DNA from: Grifola frondosa | Lineage: Eukaryota; Basidiomycota; Agaricomycetes; Polyporales; Grifolaceae | Length of the DNA stretch: 64,000 nt | Reading direction: 5' to 3' | Assembly (NCBI GenBank): GCA_001683735.1 | Contig: LUGG01000009.1 | Coordinates: forward strand, 310,001 to 374,000 | Part shown: in pieces, positions 35,020-46,930 of the stretch | Numbering within the stretch: the first letter of the stretch is position 1 | Layout of the letters: each line of letters begins with the position of its first letter | Made by a program: the position numbers and the translations under genes | Notes under the pieces: generated by a model | Told to the model about the DNA's origin: nothing | The model's database searches: none | The model's input: the letters and a program-made list of their open reading frames with translations, nothing else

Positions 35020-37545
35020 GTGGCTGAAGCATCAATACTGCTGTACCCTTGTATGATGAATCAGGGACAAATATGCTGATTCCTCAATATCTTCCTCAGT
35101 TTCTCATCACATTTTATGATCATGGGCTTTGTTGAAGCCATAATATACCTCCATCACATTCTGCAATCTGATCTTTAATTACATTTCATGTAGTAGAGCA
35201 ATTGCATAATCTACAGAGGCAGCTGATAAGGATTCTATCACATGGGGTCATCTTTGATAAGCATGATGTGTGGCTCATAAAAATATTCAAATGCGTAGAA
35301 ATATGCCACAAAATTCTGCTTGAAATTAGAGGCAAATTCCATTCAGAAAGGATGGAGAAAATGCTTCAGCCACCCCTGAATACTGCTTTGTGTGTCTGAG
35401 GTGAGTACTGGACAAAATCTTTCCACATAAACATTGCCTTATTAGGATAAAATACACCTCTCAGAGGGTGGTGCACTTCGCTCCAGATTCTGTTCAATAT
35501 TCATTTCTCAAATTAGGAGGAATCTCTGCCAGCAAAGCAGGAGGAGATGATTTATCATTGTTTGTGGCTATCTACTGTACATAAAATTGAACTACACATA
35601 TGTAGGACTAAGGGGAATGTTAAATGAAGAGAATCCATGAAGTATTGAGGGAGGAGGATGGGGAGGAATTCTGGTGTGGCTGAGCCTGCACCTATCAGAA
35701 ATGGTATGTTTTTCATCACATATTGTGCCAAAATAAATTTATAACATCAAATAGGACATTAAGGCAACCAAGAAAATAAAGGAATCAAGAGATTTGGTAA
35801 AGATTTGAGGGAGAAATTCAGGAAAACATTTTGGTGGAATTGTCCAGAATGGTATGTTTTTATTTTACTATTATACAAAGTTATTAATGTATTCTCAATC
35901 TACTATATGATCACTTTCAGATGAGCCCAAGATCATAAAATTCTGTGGAGAATTGAGGAAGCAATAGGGAAAAAAAATATGGTGGCTGAAACAAATATAG
36001 TGAGCATAATGGTATGAGTATGGCGGTGATTGTGAGCATGAGTGTAGATGTCTAGCATGAGCATATAAGTAATGAGGGAGTGGGAGATGTTAATATGTCA
36101 AATATTTGACATTTGTCAGGGCTATAATTATTTGAATTTAATTTAATTTTATGTCTGAAAAAGTGCTTATTGATGAAGGATCTAGACCAATGACATACTA
36201 GTGGTCAACGATGGGCCAACATTGGCATGTCGATGACCACTAGTAGGTCATAGGTCCAGACCAACCTATGCATTGTTGCTGTGATGTGCTGTCTGATGCA
36301 GCCACCGGGCTACTCGGTGCATTAGACATCTGACTTCCACAGGACGAATACTGAACTGATTTATTTCGTGTAATTATCATCTTATTTGAGTAAATTCTAG
36401 CTTTCAGACAACTCCTCATATGCATGAATTGGTGGAGTATTAATTTCTAAATCTGGGGTGGATACGAGCCAGCAAAGCAGGGGGAAACAAAAATTGATTA
36501 TAGTATGGGGATCTGTATGGTAAATAATATTGAAGAGTACATTAATGAGAGTAAGAGGAATGTTAAATGAAGAAATTTGATGAAGAACTGATGGAGGGGC
36601 AAGGGGAGGAATTCTGGTGTGGCTGAGCCTGCACCCATCAGAAATGGTATGTTTTCTGTGACATGTTCTGACAAATAAAACTCAGAACATTAAATAGGTA
36701 GTATATGCAACCAAGGAGATGAAAACATCAAGAGATTTGGTGAATATTTGGGGGGGGGGGAGGATTCAGCAGAACATTTTGGGGTGGCTGCCCAGAATGG
36801 TATGTTTTTATTGTCATAGAATAAGGAATAATTTATATATTTGAACACTACCAAATGAGCACTTTCCAACGAACCTAATATGAAGAGAATCCGTGAAGAA
36901 TTGAGGGAGGAATGGAGGAAAAAACATATGGTGGCTGAAACCAAAACATATCAAATGCAGTATGTTTTCCATAAATTTATAAATGTCAACCATTAATATG
37001 GTAACTCTATAATTACTTATTTATAATGTATAATAGATGGATTAATAATCAATAGTTCAAATGATGAGTTTAGCACTTCACATAGACAGACACCCAATCT
37101 CCTGCCTTTTTGAGATATGTCAGATTTATAATCACATATGTTTTTCTCCTTCCGCAACTATGTATGTCATAGCATCACACTGACTTTCAAAAACATTGAT
37201 GATATGTTTTATGTCATGTTTTATCATGCAAAACATTTGTTTTGCGATTAGAGGCATGACAAAGATCATGTGCATCTGACATATGTTTTATCTCCATATG
37301 TTTTTCTCAGCCACTCGATAAGAAAAGTAAGAACCTCACATACAAAATTTTCTTACTGAGTAAGAACAAAGTTGTAATGTGGTTGTATTGGATTGTAACC
37401 CTAATCTAGAAATTTTGTTCCCAAGATACAGAATTTTGTATTGAAAAAACCTTCCCATGACTAATGGGATGTGGAGTGCATGACAAGATTTGGCTGGGGA
37501 CCTTGCCTATAAGAATGATCAATTCGTTCCTCATCAATCATAAAA
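35020..37545. repeat. 2.5 kb inverted repeat, arm B (partner 21600-24120)
   Basis: This is the reverse-complement partner of arm A. Shared landmarks, reversed, include GAATTCTGGTGTGGCTGAG, CCCAGAATGGTATG, the hairpin near 36180-36260 and the edge near 37500-37545 (GAATGATCAATTCGTTCCTC). No gene inside. Confidence 0.75.
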
Positions 37546-37559
37546 GTTACTGTGAAGAT

Positions 37560-38510
37560 ATTATTTATATTTTGGATTTTAACTCAGATTTTGAGCTAAT
37601 ACTCTGAAGTTTAACTGCATAATTCAAAGTTACTCTCAAAATATCATTTATATTTCAAAGTTGAAGTTAATACTCTGGAGCTTAAGCTGATAACCCGAGT
37701 TTAAGCTAATAATCCGGAGTTTGAGCTAGTACACCAGAGTTATAGCTGGTACACCAGAGTTTACATTGCACCTCAGAGTTGAAGTAATGTTTCAAAATGG
37801 AACTGTGAACTTTGGAGTTGTAGCTATTATTTCAAATTTTACCTGTGAAGTCCGAGGTTAAAGCTAATACACTGGAGTTTCACTTCACACTTTAAAGTTG
37901 GGCTAGTACCTTGGAGTTTGAGCTAATACTTTGGTTAACTAGCATTAACTCCGGAGTTTATAGCTAAATGTCAGAGTTTAGCTCCATACTTCAAAGTTGA
38001 GCTAATATTCTGGAGTTTTACTGTGAATTCCGAAGTTGGTGCTGGTACATCAGAGTTTAACTCCATACTCTGGAGTAAAAGTAGGCATCTCAAAGTATTT
38101 TGGAGTTGAAGCTAGTGCTTCAAATTTTAACTGAAAAGTCCGGAGTTAAAAGATAGTTAATCAGAGTTGAACTCCACACTCCAAAGTTGAGCCAATACTC
38201 CAAAATTCGACTATGAACTCCGGAGTTGGAGCTAGATCTTCAAATTTTAACTGAGAAGTCCGGAGTTAGAGCTAGTTAATCAACACACCTTAAAGTTGGG
38301 CTAGTACCCCGGAGTTTGATTCTGAAGTTGAAGTCATACTTCAAAATTTAACTGTGAACTCCAAAGTTGGGGCTAGTACATCGAAGTTTAACTTTGTTGA
38401 GCTAATACCCCAAAGTTTAGGTAAATACTCCAGAGTTCAACTCCATACTTTGAAGTGTAAGTAGACACTCTGGAGTTTGATTTCATACTCTGAAGTCCGA
38501 ATATGTTACG
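37560..38510. repeat. degenerate minisatellite with palindromic AACTCCGGAGTT core
   Basis: About 950 bp of irregular tandem units of roughly 20-25 bp, each carrying variants of ACTCCGGAGTTT joined by A/T-rich spacers such as GAGCTAGTAC or AACTGTGA. The core is self-complementary and appears as AACTCCGGAGTT, AAGTCCGGAGTT, ACTCTGGAGT and decayed forms in which the central CG has become TG or CA. No coding potential. Confidence 0.85.
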
Positions 38511-38837
38511 GAAGCATACTGCTTTTGATATGTTTTAATTTCAGAGGCCATATATTTTATTCCTCATTGCTTCCTCAATTCTTAACAGATTATCTTCATC
38601 TTAGGCTCATATAAAAGTGCTTCTTTAGGAGAACTAGAATATGTCCATAATTGGGTATGTTATTGAAATAAAAACATACTGTTTGAATATGATTGCCCAA
38701 AATGTTCTGCAAATTGGGAAATGGATACTTGACCAATCAAGGTGTTTAAGGAATGAGAGTATACATGGTGGTGAGCATGAGGGCAGAATGGTGTTGGGTG
38801 AGCACTGTGCTGTATCTTAATTATAAGTTTAATTTGT

Positions 38838-39014
38838 TAGTTGTATGATTTCATCTCTCTCTCTTTCGTATTTTCACTTTTCATTGCGGTCACTTATTGC
38901 GCCTTTCCTAGCTATATTGCCTTACATTTACAGAGCCTTATCTCCATTATTCGCTGCTCCACTGTGTCTTCATTCTTCAGCCACAGTTTGTGCCACTTTT
39001 CTACTTGGTTTTAG
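38838..39014 (+). repeat. truncated Copia-2-family LTR
   Basis: The first about 177 bp match the LTR at 44143 (TGTTAGTTGTATGATTTC through GTTTGTGCCACTTTTCTA). It breaks off where element X begins (CTTGGTTTTAGAGGGCC). X therefore inserted into this LTR, and the distal half has been lost or lies elsewhere. Confidence 0.85.
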
Positions 39015-40150
39015 AGGGCCATTGCTCCGCATGGCAGGTATGATTGATGAGAAAAATGATTAATTTTATTATTATTTGAGTCTTGTTTATTTTAAAATAT
39101 TGTATATAACCTTCTTCTACCCTTCTGACAATATGTATACACTAGCTCCCAAAAGTATCTGGACACTGTGCATGTGACATGAATATTTATGTCTTCAACT
39201 TTGTTTCTTTCATTTACTCTGAGTTTTACTGTATATAGTATATCATTAAGCCCATGAAATATTATAAATTCCAATTTGGTTCACCCAATTAAAACCTTGA
39301 AGATTCCCATTAGTATTTTTGAGTATCAGCATGATAGAGGTATGTATTAGAGAACTACAAATATTTCATAATTTCTTAATGGATGTAGAGTGTTAAAGAG
39401 ATGCTACATAATAGGGTATCTGCAGACTCTGTTAAATTCAATCTGGTTAATTTCATATACTTTCTGAATTATTTCTTCATAGTAGTAAGGAGACAGTTCC
39501 CAGCATTATAGCAATTAAATTCTAAGAAATTTGAACCATCACAAACCTCACAAAACCATACTAAAGTAAAAATGTTCAAATGGTAGTCACTTTGTGATTA
39601 TTCTCTACTTTTATTGAAACATTCAGTCTAGATTCTTAAATTGTTTTCTGCACATAATCTTCCCTCTCATACTTCAGATGATAGTGAATAATAATAATAT
39701 GTGTTCAATCTAAATGGATGAGCCAAATTATAAGCATCAAAAAGAAAACAGATTGATAAAATCCTCCCTCTGCCAGTTTGTAGAATTTTCTAATATAGAT
39801 GATATAATTTCATATAGCAGTATATACACTTTCCAATTATATAAAAGCAGAGTAAATAAAAGAAATAAAGTGGAAGAAATCAATGTTCATGTCACATGCA
39901 TAGTGTCCAGATACGTTTGGGGGCTAGTGTACCTTTGCAAAGTGCCAAACTTATTATTTAAACTATTTATTATTAATTAATTTATTATACATTATAAACA
40001 AATAATTATAGATTTATAGTATACATCCTTTAACATTCATAATTGAAGCACAGAGGTCTAATTAATATATTAACATTTTTACAAGCTAATTAAACATAAA
40101 AGGTATTATTATTTAAAATATTATTTATTTAAAAATATTTTAAATGACCT
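39015..40150 (+). repeat. element X fragment, split by a Tc1/mariner-like insertion
   Basis: 39015-39135 repeats the first about 120 bp of X. After the Tc1-like element, 39932 onward (CCTTTGCAAAGTGCCAAACTT) continues sequence found beside it in other X copies (20200-20240, 32920-32945). A similar segment occurs again at 40140-40330. Confidence 0.6.
39140..39929. mobile_element. non-autonomous Tc1/mariner-like element
   Basis: 790 bp with long terminal inverted repeats (more than 100 bp, about 80% identical by eye) starting CACTAGCYCCCAAA and including GTATCTGGACAC. This is the kind of terminus found in Tc1/Fot1 elements. A TA dinucleotide flanks each end (39138-39139 and 39930-39931), the expected target duplication. 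There is no transposase frame and no DD(D/E) motif, so it depends on a transposase elsewhere. It interrupts the X fragment. Confidence 0.75.
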
Positions 40151-40377
40151 TCTCCTACCCTCCCAACAATATGCCCACCTTTGCAAAGTGCTACACTTAT
40201 TATCTAAACTATTGATTATCAATTCATGTGTTATACATTATACATAAGTAATTGTAAAATTATAGTATGGATCATCAACATCTATAAATTGAAACACGTA
40301 GGTTCAACTAATACATTAGTATTTTTACAAGCTTAATATAATACAACAAACAAAGTTGAAGTCATTGACATTGAGTA

Positions 40378-41250
40378 TTACAACTTAGTATACACTGCTA
40401 CACTGCTCTTTCTCTTTTTAGCTCTACTAAGCTTTGCTGCATCCATATCGTCAATGTTCCCTTGAAATTTTGATGTTCTGCCTGATTCCACACCATCATT
40501 ATACCAAGTCTTACCATCTGCCTCGATAATTCTGGATGTAAAGTGGAAATCACCAAAGTATATAATTCCACACAATCTGTATGCCTCTGTGTCTTCATTC
40601 AGATCAATCATATGATTAAATTTAATACGTGTACCATTAGTAATAAAGCATACAAAGTTTGGATTTTGTGGAAATTCAACTCGTTGAAACATGTTGCCTT
40701 TACATTTGTCATATTTTTGAGCAATGGGTCAGTTGAATAATGGAGTAAGCCACTCTTTTATAGTCCTCTCTCTATGTGAGCCAAGCTTTGTAGGATATTC
40801 ATTCCATATGACTTTTGAGCAATCCCATAAAATGATATTATCCTCTTCAGCTTCCAAGTCAATATGACAATGCTGACAGCAAAGAGTACGTTCAACACAG
40901 CCATCGTTCACTTCTAGCATACATTTTAATAGCAAAAAAAGTTCACTGCCATGATGTCCTGTGAGTGGAAATGATTCTGCATCTATATCATGTAAGATTT
41001 GCCATAAGCAATCTCTGGCTTGTTCCATGGTTAATTTACCCTCCCTTACTCGTTGAAATGCAGCAGTAAATGATCTCAAAAGTCCATTCTGATTAACCAC
41101 TTCTGACATCCACCTTTCTGTAGATTCACAATATACTGAAAATAAGATAGAGAATAAAGTATCATATGCACAGCTATAGTTGTCAGCATCCCACTGAAAA
41201 GCAATGGGTGAAGCATAAGTTCACATCTCTTTTGCGCTTGCCACTTTTTA
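40378..41250 (-). pseudogene. Helitron C-terminal USP-like cysteine protease domain
   Basis: Two blocks flank a short linker. The first (41250-40729) begins FQWDADNYSCAYDTLFSIL, a Cys-box layout like that of ubiquitin-specific proteases, and continues to a CCQHCH cluster that could bind zinc. The second (40692-40378) contains GIIYFGDFHFTSRII and TWYNDGV, laid out like the USP His box (HYxS/TxR, then a Trp and Asp). Candidate catalytic residues are therefore Cys near 41172 and His near 40540. It follows the helicase in the same direction with a basic linker, so it was probably one polyprotein. Fold and activity are inference from motif order. One stop separates the blocks. Confidence 0.55.
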
Positions 41251-41460
41251 AACCACCTTGATCAATGCTTATGGTGTTTAAAGTGCTGGTACCTTTAGCA
41301 CTTACAAAAAGACTAATATCCTTTTGACCACGAGGTAAAGATATTTTCTCCTCAATTGCTCTTGATTTTTAGTCTTTTGTCTGCCTTCTGACGTGTAACA
41401 ATGTTCCAGGGCAACTCTGATTCAGGTTCCTCTTTTCAAATGGCTCAGATTTGGTCCATT

Positions 41461-43120
41461 TTAATGCTCCATGCATTGATTTGGTACAAAGAGGGAACCT
41501 TTCCAGGCTCTGAACGAGTGGATAAGTGCATTTCTTGTGGAGCCTGTAACTTTAGCTGGAAGTTTCTTCAAGTATCGGAGTTTTGTGATCTCATCCAATA
41601 ATTCAAGCTCACGAAATTCTTGTCTAAGACTACCAGTGATACCACCTGTCATTTTACGCTCATCAAATGGCTGAACAATAATTGTTCCCTCATATGTTGA
41701 TCCACGAGATAAACAAGTGTAAATAGACTGATGAGACTGCAATTCTGTAAGTCACAAACATTATTGAGACGAGTACGACCCTGAGAGCCAAAGTCAGTCA
41801 TGGCAAAGTTTGGAATTACAGCCACCTGGTCCCGAGATATTGCAAGCTCCTTTCCATTGGGCATCTTGCATCGTATCTTTTTAGTGCTGTGACTTATTGG
41901 AATACATTTTCAGGCAAGCCTTCCAGTTGAATCGATGTTGGTGCAGCAGTTAATTTTATAAATAGAGTGTCTAACCCTAGTTTATTATTTGGCAATGGAC
42001 GTGACTTCCATCCAACCACTATACCTTCAGCACCATTTGTGACTGAACATTCTGTTGCCTCATTGGTCTTTATCATTACTGGAAGACCCAGCATAATGTT
42101 AATTTTCCAGCATGATTATCTGTACTATTATGAGACAGATTCCATAGACACTTTGAAGAATAGGATCAATGACATTGGATGATCGTTTAGGGTCTACCTT
42201 CTTTTTTCTAGATTTTTTATCCTTCTCATCATTATCTGTTCCCCATTTATCTAGGGAATAGAATGTAGTCAATGGTTGTGATGTCTTTCGAGCAAATCTA
42301 GCACATCCCATCTCATTGATTTTATCCCTGTGTGCATTCCATGCAGTGATAACTGACACATTTCTAAATTTGCGTTGATTCAACTTGGGTTTACCAGGTC
42401 CACGACCAGCTACTCGGGAACTGATATCTTTATATCTGCCTTTGTGCAAGACTTATACTGAAGATTGTCCAATGCTGTTCGCAATTTAGCATCATCTGAA
42501 TTTTGTGCCCGCTGTCTCATATTTTCTCTAATATAACAACAGTTGTTACCTGATGCCAGAGTGCTTTACCAATAGAGGCTTCCTGTTGAGTATAGCTACT
42601 AGTCGTATGTATCACACGTCCCACTTTGTGAGAGAAAGAGTGTTGCTATTCACTGGAGGTGGAAGCTGTGCAAAGTCACCTGCAAATATCATATTGATTC
42701 CACCAAATGGTTGACCTTCATTTTTGAGTGCTTTGCACATTTTCTCACAAATAGTATATAAGCTATTACAATCAACCATCGATACCTCATCCAAGAATAT
42801 GTATTCAACATTCTGTAGTCTCTCTCTGACTGCAAGTAAAGTTGCTCAGATTCTGACCATGTTGACGTAATCCTAATATGGAATGATAAGTTGATCCACC
42901 AATTAATGCAGCAGCAGAGCCTGTCGGTGCAAGACATATAAATCTATATCCCTCCTTACGCTCACCAAAGAAATGTATCAAGGCTTTGATCACCTGAGAT
43001 TTCCTGTTCCAGCCATACCGCCTAGATACATTTTCAATTGTTCGCCACTTTGCTGAGATGCATGTTGGCCACAATTCTAAATGCACGTTCCTGAGCTTCA
43101 TTCAAGCTGAACTTCTTGAC
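41461..43120 (-). pseudogene. Helitron PIF1-type helicase, disrupted
   Basis: Helicase motifs in order: Walker A as GMAGTGKS once a missing A near 43000 is allowed for, followed by QVIKALIHFFGERKEG and FICLAPTGSAAALIGG; Walker B MDEVSMVD; motif III FAGDFAQLPPP; later NGAEGIVVGW, AMTDFGSQGRTR and the final motif IYTCLSRGS, with GSLRQEFRELELLDEITKLR. It drives the 5' to 3' unwinding needed for rolling-circle transposition. At least five frame breaks are present. The frame leads on into the protease-like domain. Confidence 0.85.
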
Positions 43121-44142
43121 GTATTATCAATAAGAGCTTGGGCATGTTTGTCCTTAGCTTTGAAAGATTTGTCCAGATAAGATTGATCAATAACTTCAAC
43201 GGTGTTAACAAACTTATTTTCTGGAAGGCCTGTTTTTGGATTGACAGGATTCTTCTGGCTTGCTTGAGCTTCTCGCATTGAGAATTTCTTGTCGTTTGTT
43301 TGCCAGCAAGGTCTTCCATTCAGTAGCTTTTTTCCATCTCCATTTTGAAATTGATCTTGCTAGATTAGACTCTGAGTCAGAACCATCAATCATTGGATCC
43401 ATCCATCCAGCACCTAACATTATGCGTTCAGCTTGTAGCATGTGACTTTGTCGAGTGAGCTCTGATTGATGACTTGATCATTAGTCCAAAGTTATCATTC
43501 AGAGTGTCCATTAACTCCGTACATCATCATTACTTTCATTTAAATATTGAGTGTCAAAGTCATCAAGTAACTGATTATCTGCTTCAAAGGGAAGATCATT
43601 GTTTCCATTATTACGTTTACGCATGGCACAAAAATCATCTCTTGCATCATTGCATTCATATCGTATATGAAAGAATTTCATGATTTCTAACTGACGATCA
43701 TAAAGTATGCTCTGTGAAAATATCATTCCATCCCAAATCTTTGTCAGATTTTAAGTCATGACCAGTGCGCCATGGCTTAAATAAAGCTAACATTGTCATA
43801 CAATAATCTTCACGGTTGCCAGTGTCCCGTCGGGGTAATGATCCTCCTACAAAGTTAGGCACAAAACTGTCTTCCTCTGGTAATAAAGAAACATGATGTG
43901 TCTGATATTGAGGATGATCATAGTAAATGGTGCATACTTGGATTCATTTTTATTATGTGATTCAGCATTTGAGATATGTATAGCTTCTTTTGCACTTTTA
44001 GAAGTAAGTAGGAGTTCATCCTCACTCTCATCATCATAATTAGCTATTATATCCACATCATTATCACCCATCAACACAGATTGAGAATAATTGATATCAA
44101 ATGTAGGATTAAATCATAATTATCTTCAAAGTCATCGCATCC

Positions 44143-44453
44143 TGTTAGTTGTATGATTTCGTCTCTCTCTCTTTTGTATTTTCACTTTTCATTGCGGTCA
44201 CTTATTGCGCCCTTTTCTAGCTATATCGCGTTCCATTTACAGAGCCATATCTCCGTTATTCACTTCTCCACTGTGTCTTCATTCTTCAGCCACAGTTGGT
44301 GCCACTTTCCTATTTACTCCTGTTTACATTTCGCTCCATAGCATCTCCGGAGTCCGTCCTCTGCTGTTCTCCTTAGCAGCTCAACACGGACTCCAGTGTC
44401 TTGTTCTATTGAGTGTGCTCCTGGCACCCCAGCATTCGCTTTTGGCTCTAATA
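44143..44453 (+). repeat. solo LTR of Copia-2 family inside the Helitron
   Basis: 311 bp, TGTTAGTTG to GCTCTAATA, the same length as the Copia-2 5' LTR and nearly identical to it. A perfect 5-bp target duplication CATCC lies on each side (44138-44142 and 44454-44458). It is a product of LTR-LTR recombination after insertion into the Helitron reading frame. Confidence 0.95.
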
Positions 44454-45765
44454 CATCCATCTTCAGCTATGTTAATATCACCATTGACAATTTTGTTCTT
44501 GAATATTCTCTGTTTATTGGCCCATCTGATCCAATCATATAATGATATGTGATCATATTTCAAGGGTCGATAAATATAGTCTGATACCGCTGATAGTGCC
44601 ACCACCTTGCCTTTAACATTACCTAGAACAACTTTATCTGTGTTTGATCCAATGAAGACTGTTCCCAAGCAGAGTTGACCTGTTAAATAACTTCTCCAAA
44701 AGCATATGCGGAATTTATGACTTGTATAATGATCCTTATGTTTCAGTAAGTATAACGAGGCCATAGGTCCACCTATTTCAGAACTAGCGTCAAACTATTA
44801 AATTTTGGTATAAGTGACCTAGCCTTTTCCTTACTGCTCTGATCACCTGTCACAATGTCTGCATATCGATCAAATACTTTTTGAACAGCCTGAAACATGA
44901 TGTGTGTCTTCAATGGGGTTTTGGTGATATAATCAGCAACATAAGCAATTACTGATTTGATGGCTGTGCCTGAAAGTAAGCTTGTGACATCGTATTACAC
45001 CTTAAGAGATATGTCACTTGGGGTCACAGTATTAATCCATGCCTCCCCTTTTTCATATTAAGAGCACCTGTAGCAGGATCAACCGTAGTCTCCAAATATG
45101 TTTCCCTTGGAAATCTAGCTTTACAGTTACCCAGCTTATTGATACAACCTCTAGAATTGCCATCTTTATCACCATCCCGATATTTTCTACATGAGTGACG
45201 GTTAGATAAATACATTAGCTCGTCCACAATATTAGTGAATTGTTTCCACCAGCTATTGTAACTTTCACAGCATCTTACAATTTTGACAATCTTTATTAGA
45301 ACATTTTGGAGGTGGAGCATCGGGTAAAGACTCAGTAGGAGGATGTCGCTCAGGATTGGCTGCATTGGTTTCTTCAATTGTTGTCCTCACATCTTCCATT
45401 GTGCCTTCATAAATTCACCAATTGTACACTCTCTAAATATTCACCATATGTTTCTGGAAATCAGAGTTTGGATCCATAATGCGATCACGAATCTCTTGTG
45501 GAGTTAATCCACCATGAATCCATATTAACATGTGCATGTGTAAAGTGAGCCGACCCTGTTGCTCCACAGTGCCATAGTATCCAGCAGTATCACCATAAAT
45601 ACCTCGACGGTCCAATCCTACTCCTAGTACATGTGTCAGAAATAATTCTACCATCATTTTGAAAAATCTAGCCCCTGCTACTGGATTATTGGCTATAAGT
45701 CTGAATCGCTCATCCTTACTTCTGAATTGTGGTTTAAATACCTCATCCTTGTCTGCAAAGTACAA
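44381..45765 (-). pseudogene. Helitron Rep (HUH endonuclease) region, disrupted
   Basis: Minus-strand frames give VVELFLTHVLGVG in slightly varied form, then GYYGTVEQQGRLTLHMHMLI, whose HMH is the metal-binding HUH motif. Later AYVADYITKTPLK (plus positions about 44910-44946) has the two catalytic tyrosines spaced YxxxYxxK, as in rolling-circle Helitron Rep proteins. GPMASLYLLKHKDHYTSHKF follows. The frames are interrupted at about 45400 and 45000, and around the solo LTR at 44143-44453. In an active element this protein nicks DNA and starts rolling-circle transposition. Confidence 0.82.
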
Positions 45766-46559
45766 TGCAATTGGATGATTGATATCAGCAGGTGAGAATG
45801 TTATAAACAGAAGGTGCTCCTAAATATGAAGTTAATGCCCAGATTTCATTACGCATGTACTTCTTACTTGTCATAGAACCTTTGACACGATATGCGACAT
45901 GATCCAGATCATTGATGATTTTAAAACATGCCTTCTCCTCTTCTGTCTCAGGTTTCACTGGTCCTTCTGATAATGCTTCACCAGATCTGTCAAAGTATCA
46001 TTATTCAAATGTAAAAGACGATCAGCAATATCTGTAAATTTGCTTCGCTCAGCTAAAAGATATCCTGCAGTGGTGGAATTTTTGATCTGTTCATGTTGAA
46101 GGCAACCAATGGAAACAATGGCTCTAGTTGAAAACGCTTGTCATGATACATTAGCAATTGTTGTTTGCGTCTCTCTTCAGAAACTCTCTTTAGCCTGCAT
46201 TATTCTCCAAGCCTCCCAAACCATAGGGAAAGAGCCAAGGAAACATTTGTGGATATAGTTGAGGATTATGATACAGACTTTCAGGTACCTTTTCTTGGCC
46301 AATTCCCAAAACCTTTCCTTGTTTAAAATGCTCAACTGCTCTTGCCCAATTCAGAAGGTCGCATTTTCATTAAATTGTCATGCTTTCTCCAGTTAGCCCA
46401 TGAACAACAAAGGGACACTCATCATCAGCACCTTCCTCTGCATCATTATCATTCACTGCAGTGGCTTCAGGATCTTTGGTAGAATCGTATGACTGAGTAT
46501 AATCAACCATTACAGGTGGAACATCTTCGGATAGGATGAGAGATTAGCGTAAGAATGTT

Positions 46560-46930
46560 AAGGTCGGCATAATCAACATGATTAGTTTGAGCCATTTCAA
46601 AGCTTCAGCAACTTTATTACGTCTAACCAACATAGGAATACGTTTATAATCCTGTGATGTTGGCATGTTAGGACCCAAGAATAAAAATGCTAAAACTTCA
46701 TCTAATTCTTCTCGGTTGGAGGTAAACCGAATAAATTTTAGGCATGGGAATTGAATGACTTAGAACATTGGCCTTCATTTTAGACATACCAGAAACCTGA
46801 ACCTTGACAATGCAATGATTATGTTTGACCCGAGCAATAAGCATTTTCTCAGTCCATGTTAAATTTTGAAGCTGAGATGGTACTTCTCCAATCCATAAAC
46901 CATTTGCCAAAGCATCCGGTGGACAATTCC
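46560..46930 (-). pseudogene. Helitron DUF6570-like N-terminal region
   Basis: The minus strand reads ANGLWIGEVPSQLQNLTWTE, then KMLIARVKHNHCIVKVQ and NVLSHSIPMPKIYSVL. This segment precedes the Rep domain in many fungal Helitron proteins (recalled as DUF6570). A frameshift near 46730 breaks it, and the sense continues as LDEVLAFLFLGPNMPTSQDY. Confidence 0.65.

Noticed and set aside
37560..38510. CRISPR-like array
   Set aside because: Repeats are irregular in length and sequence, spacers are not unique, and the host is a eukaryote.
42600..43120. Cellular PIF1 helicase gene
   Set aside because: Flanking Rep (HUH, YxxxYxxK) and the many frame breaks show it belongs to a decayed Helitron.
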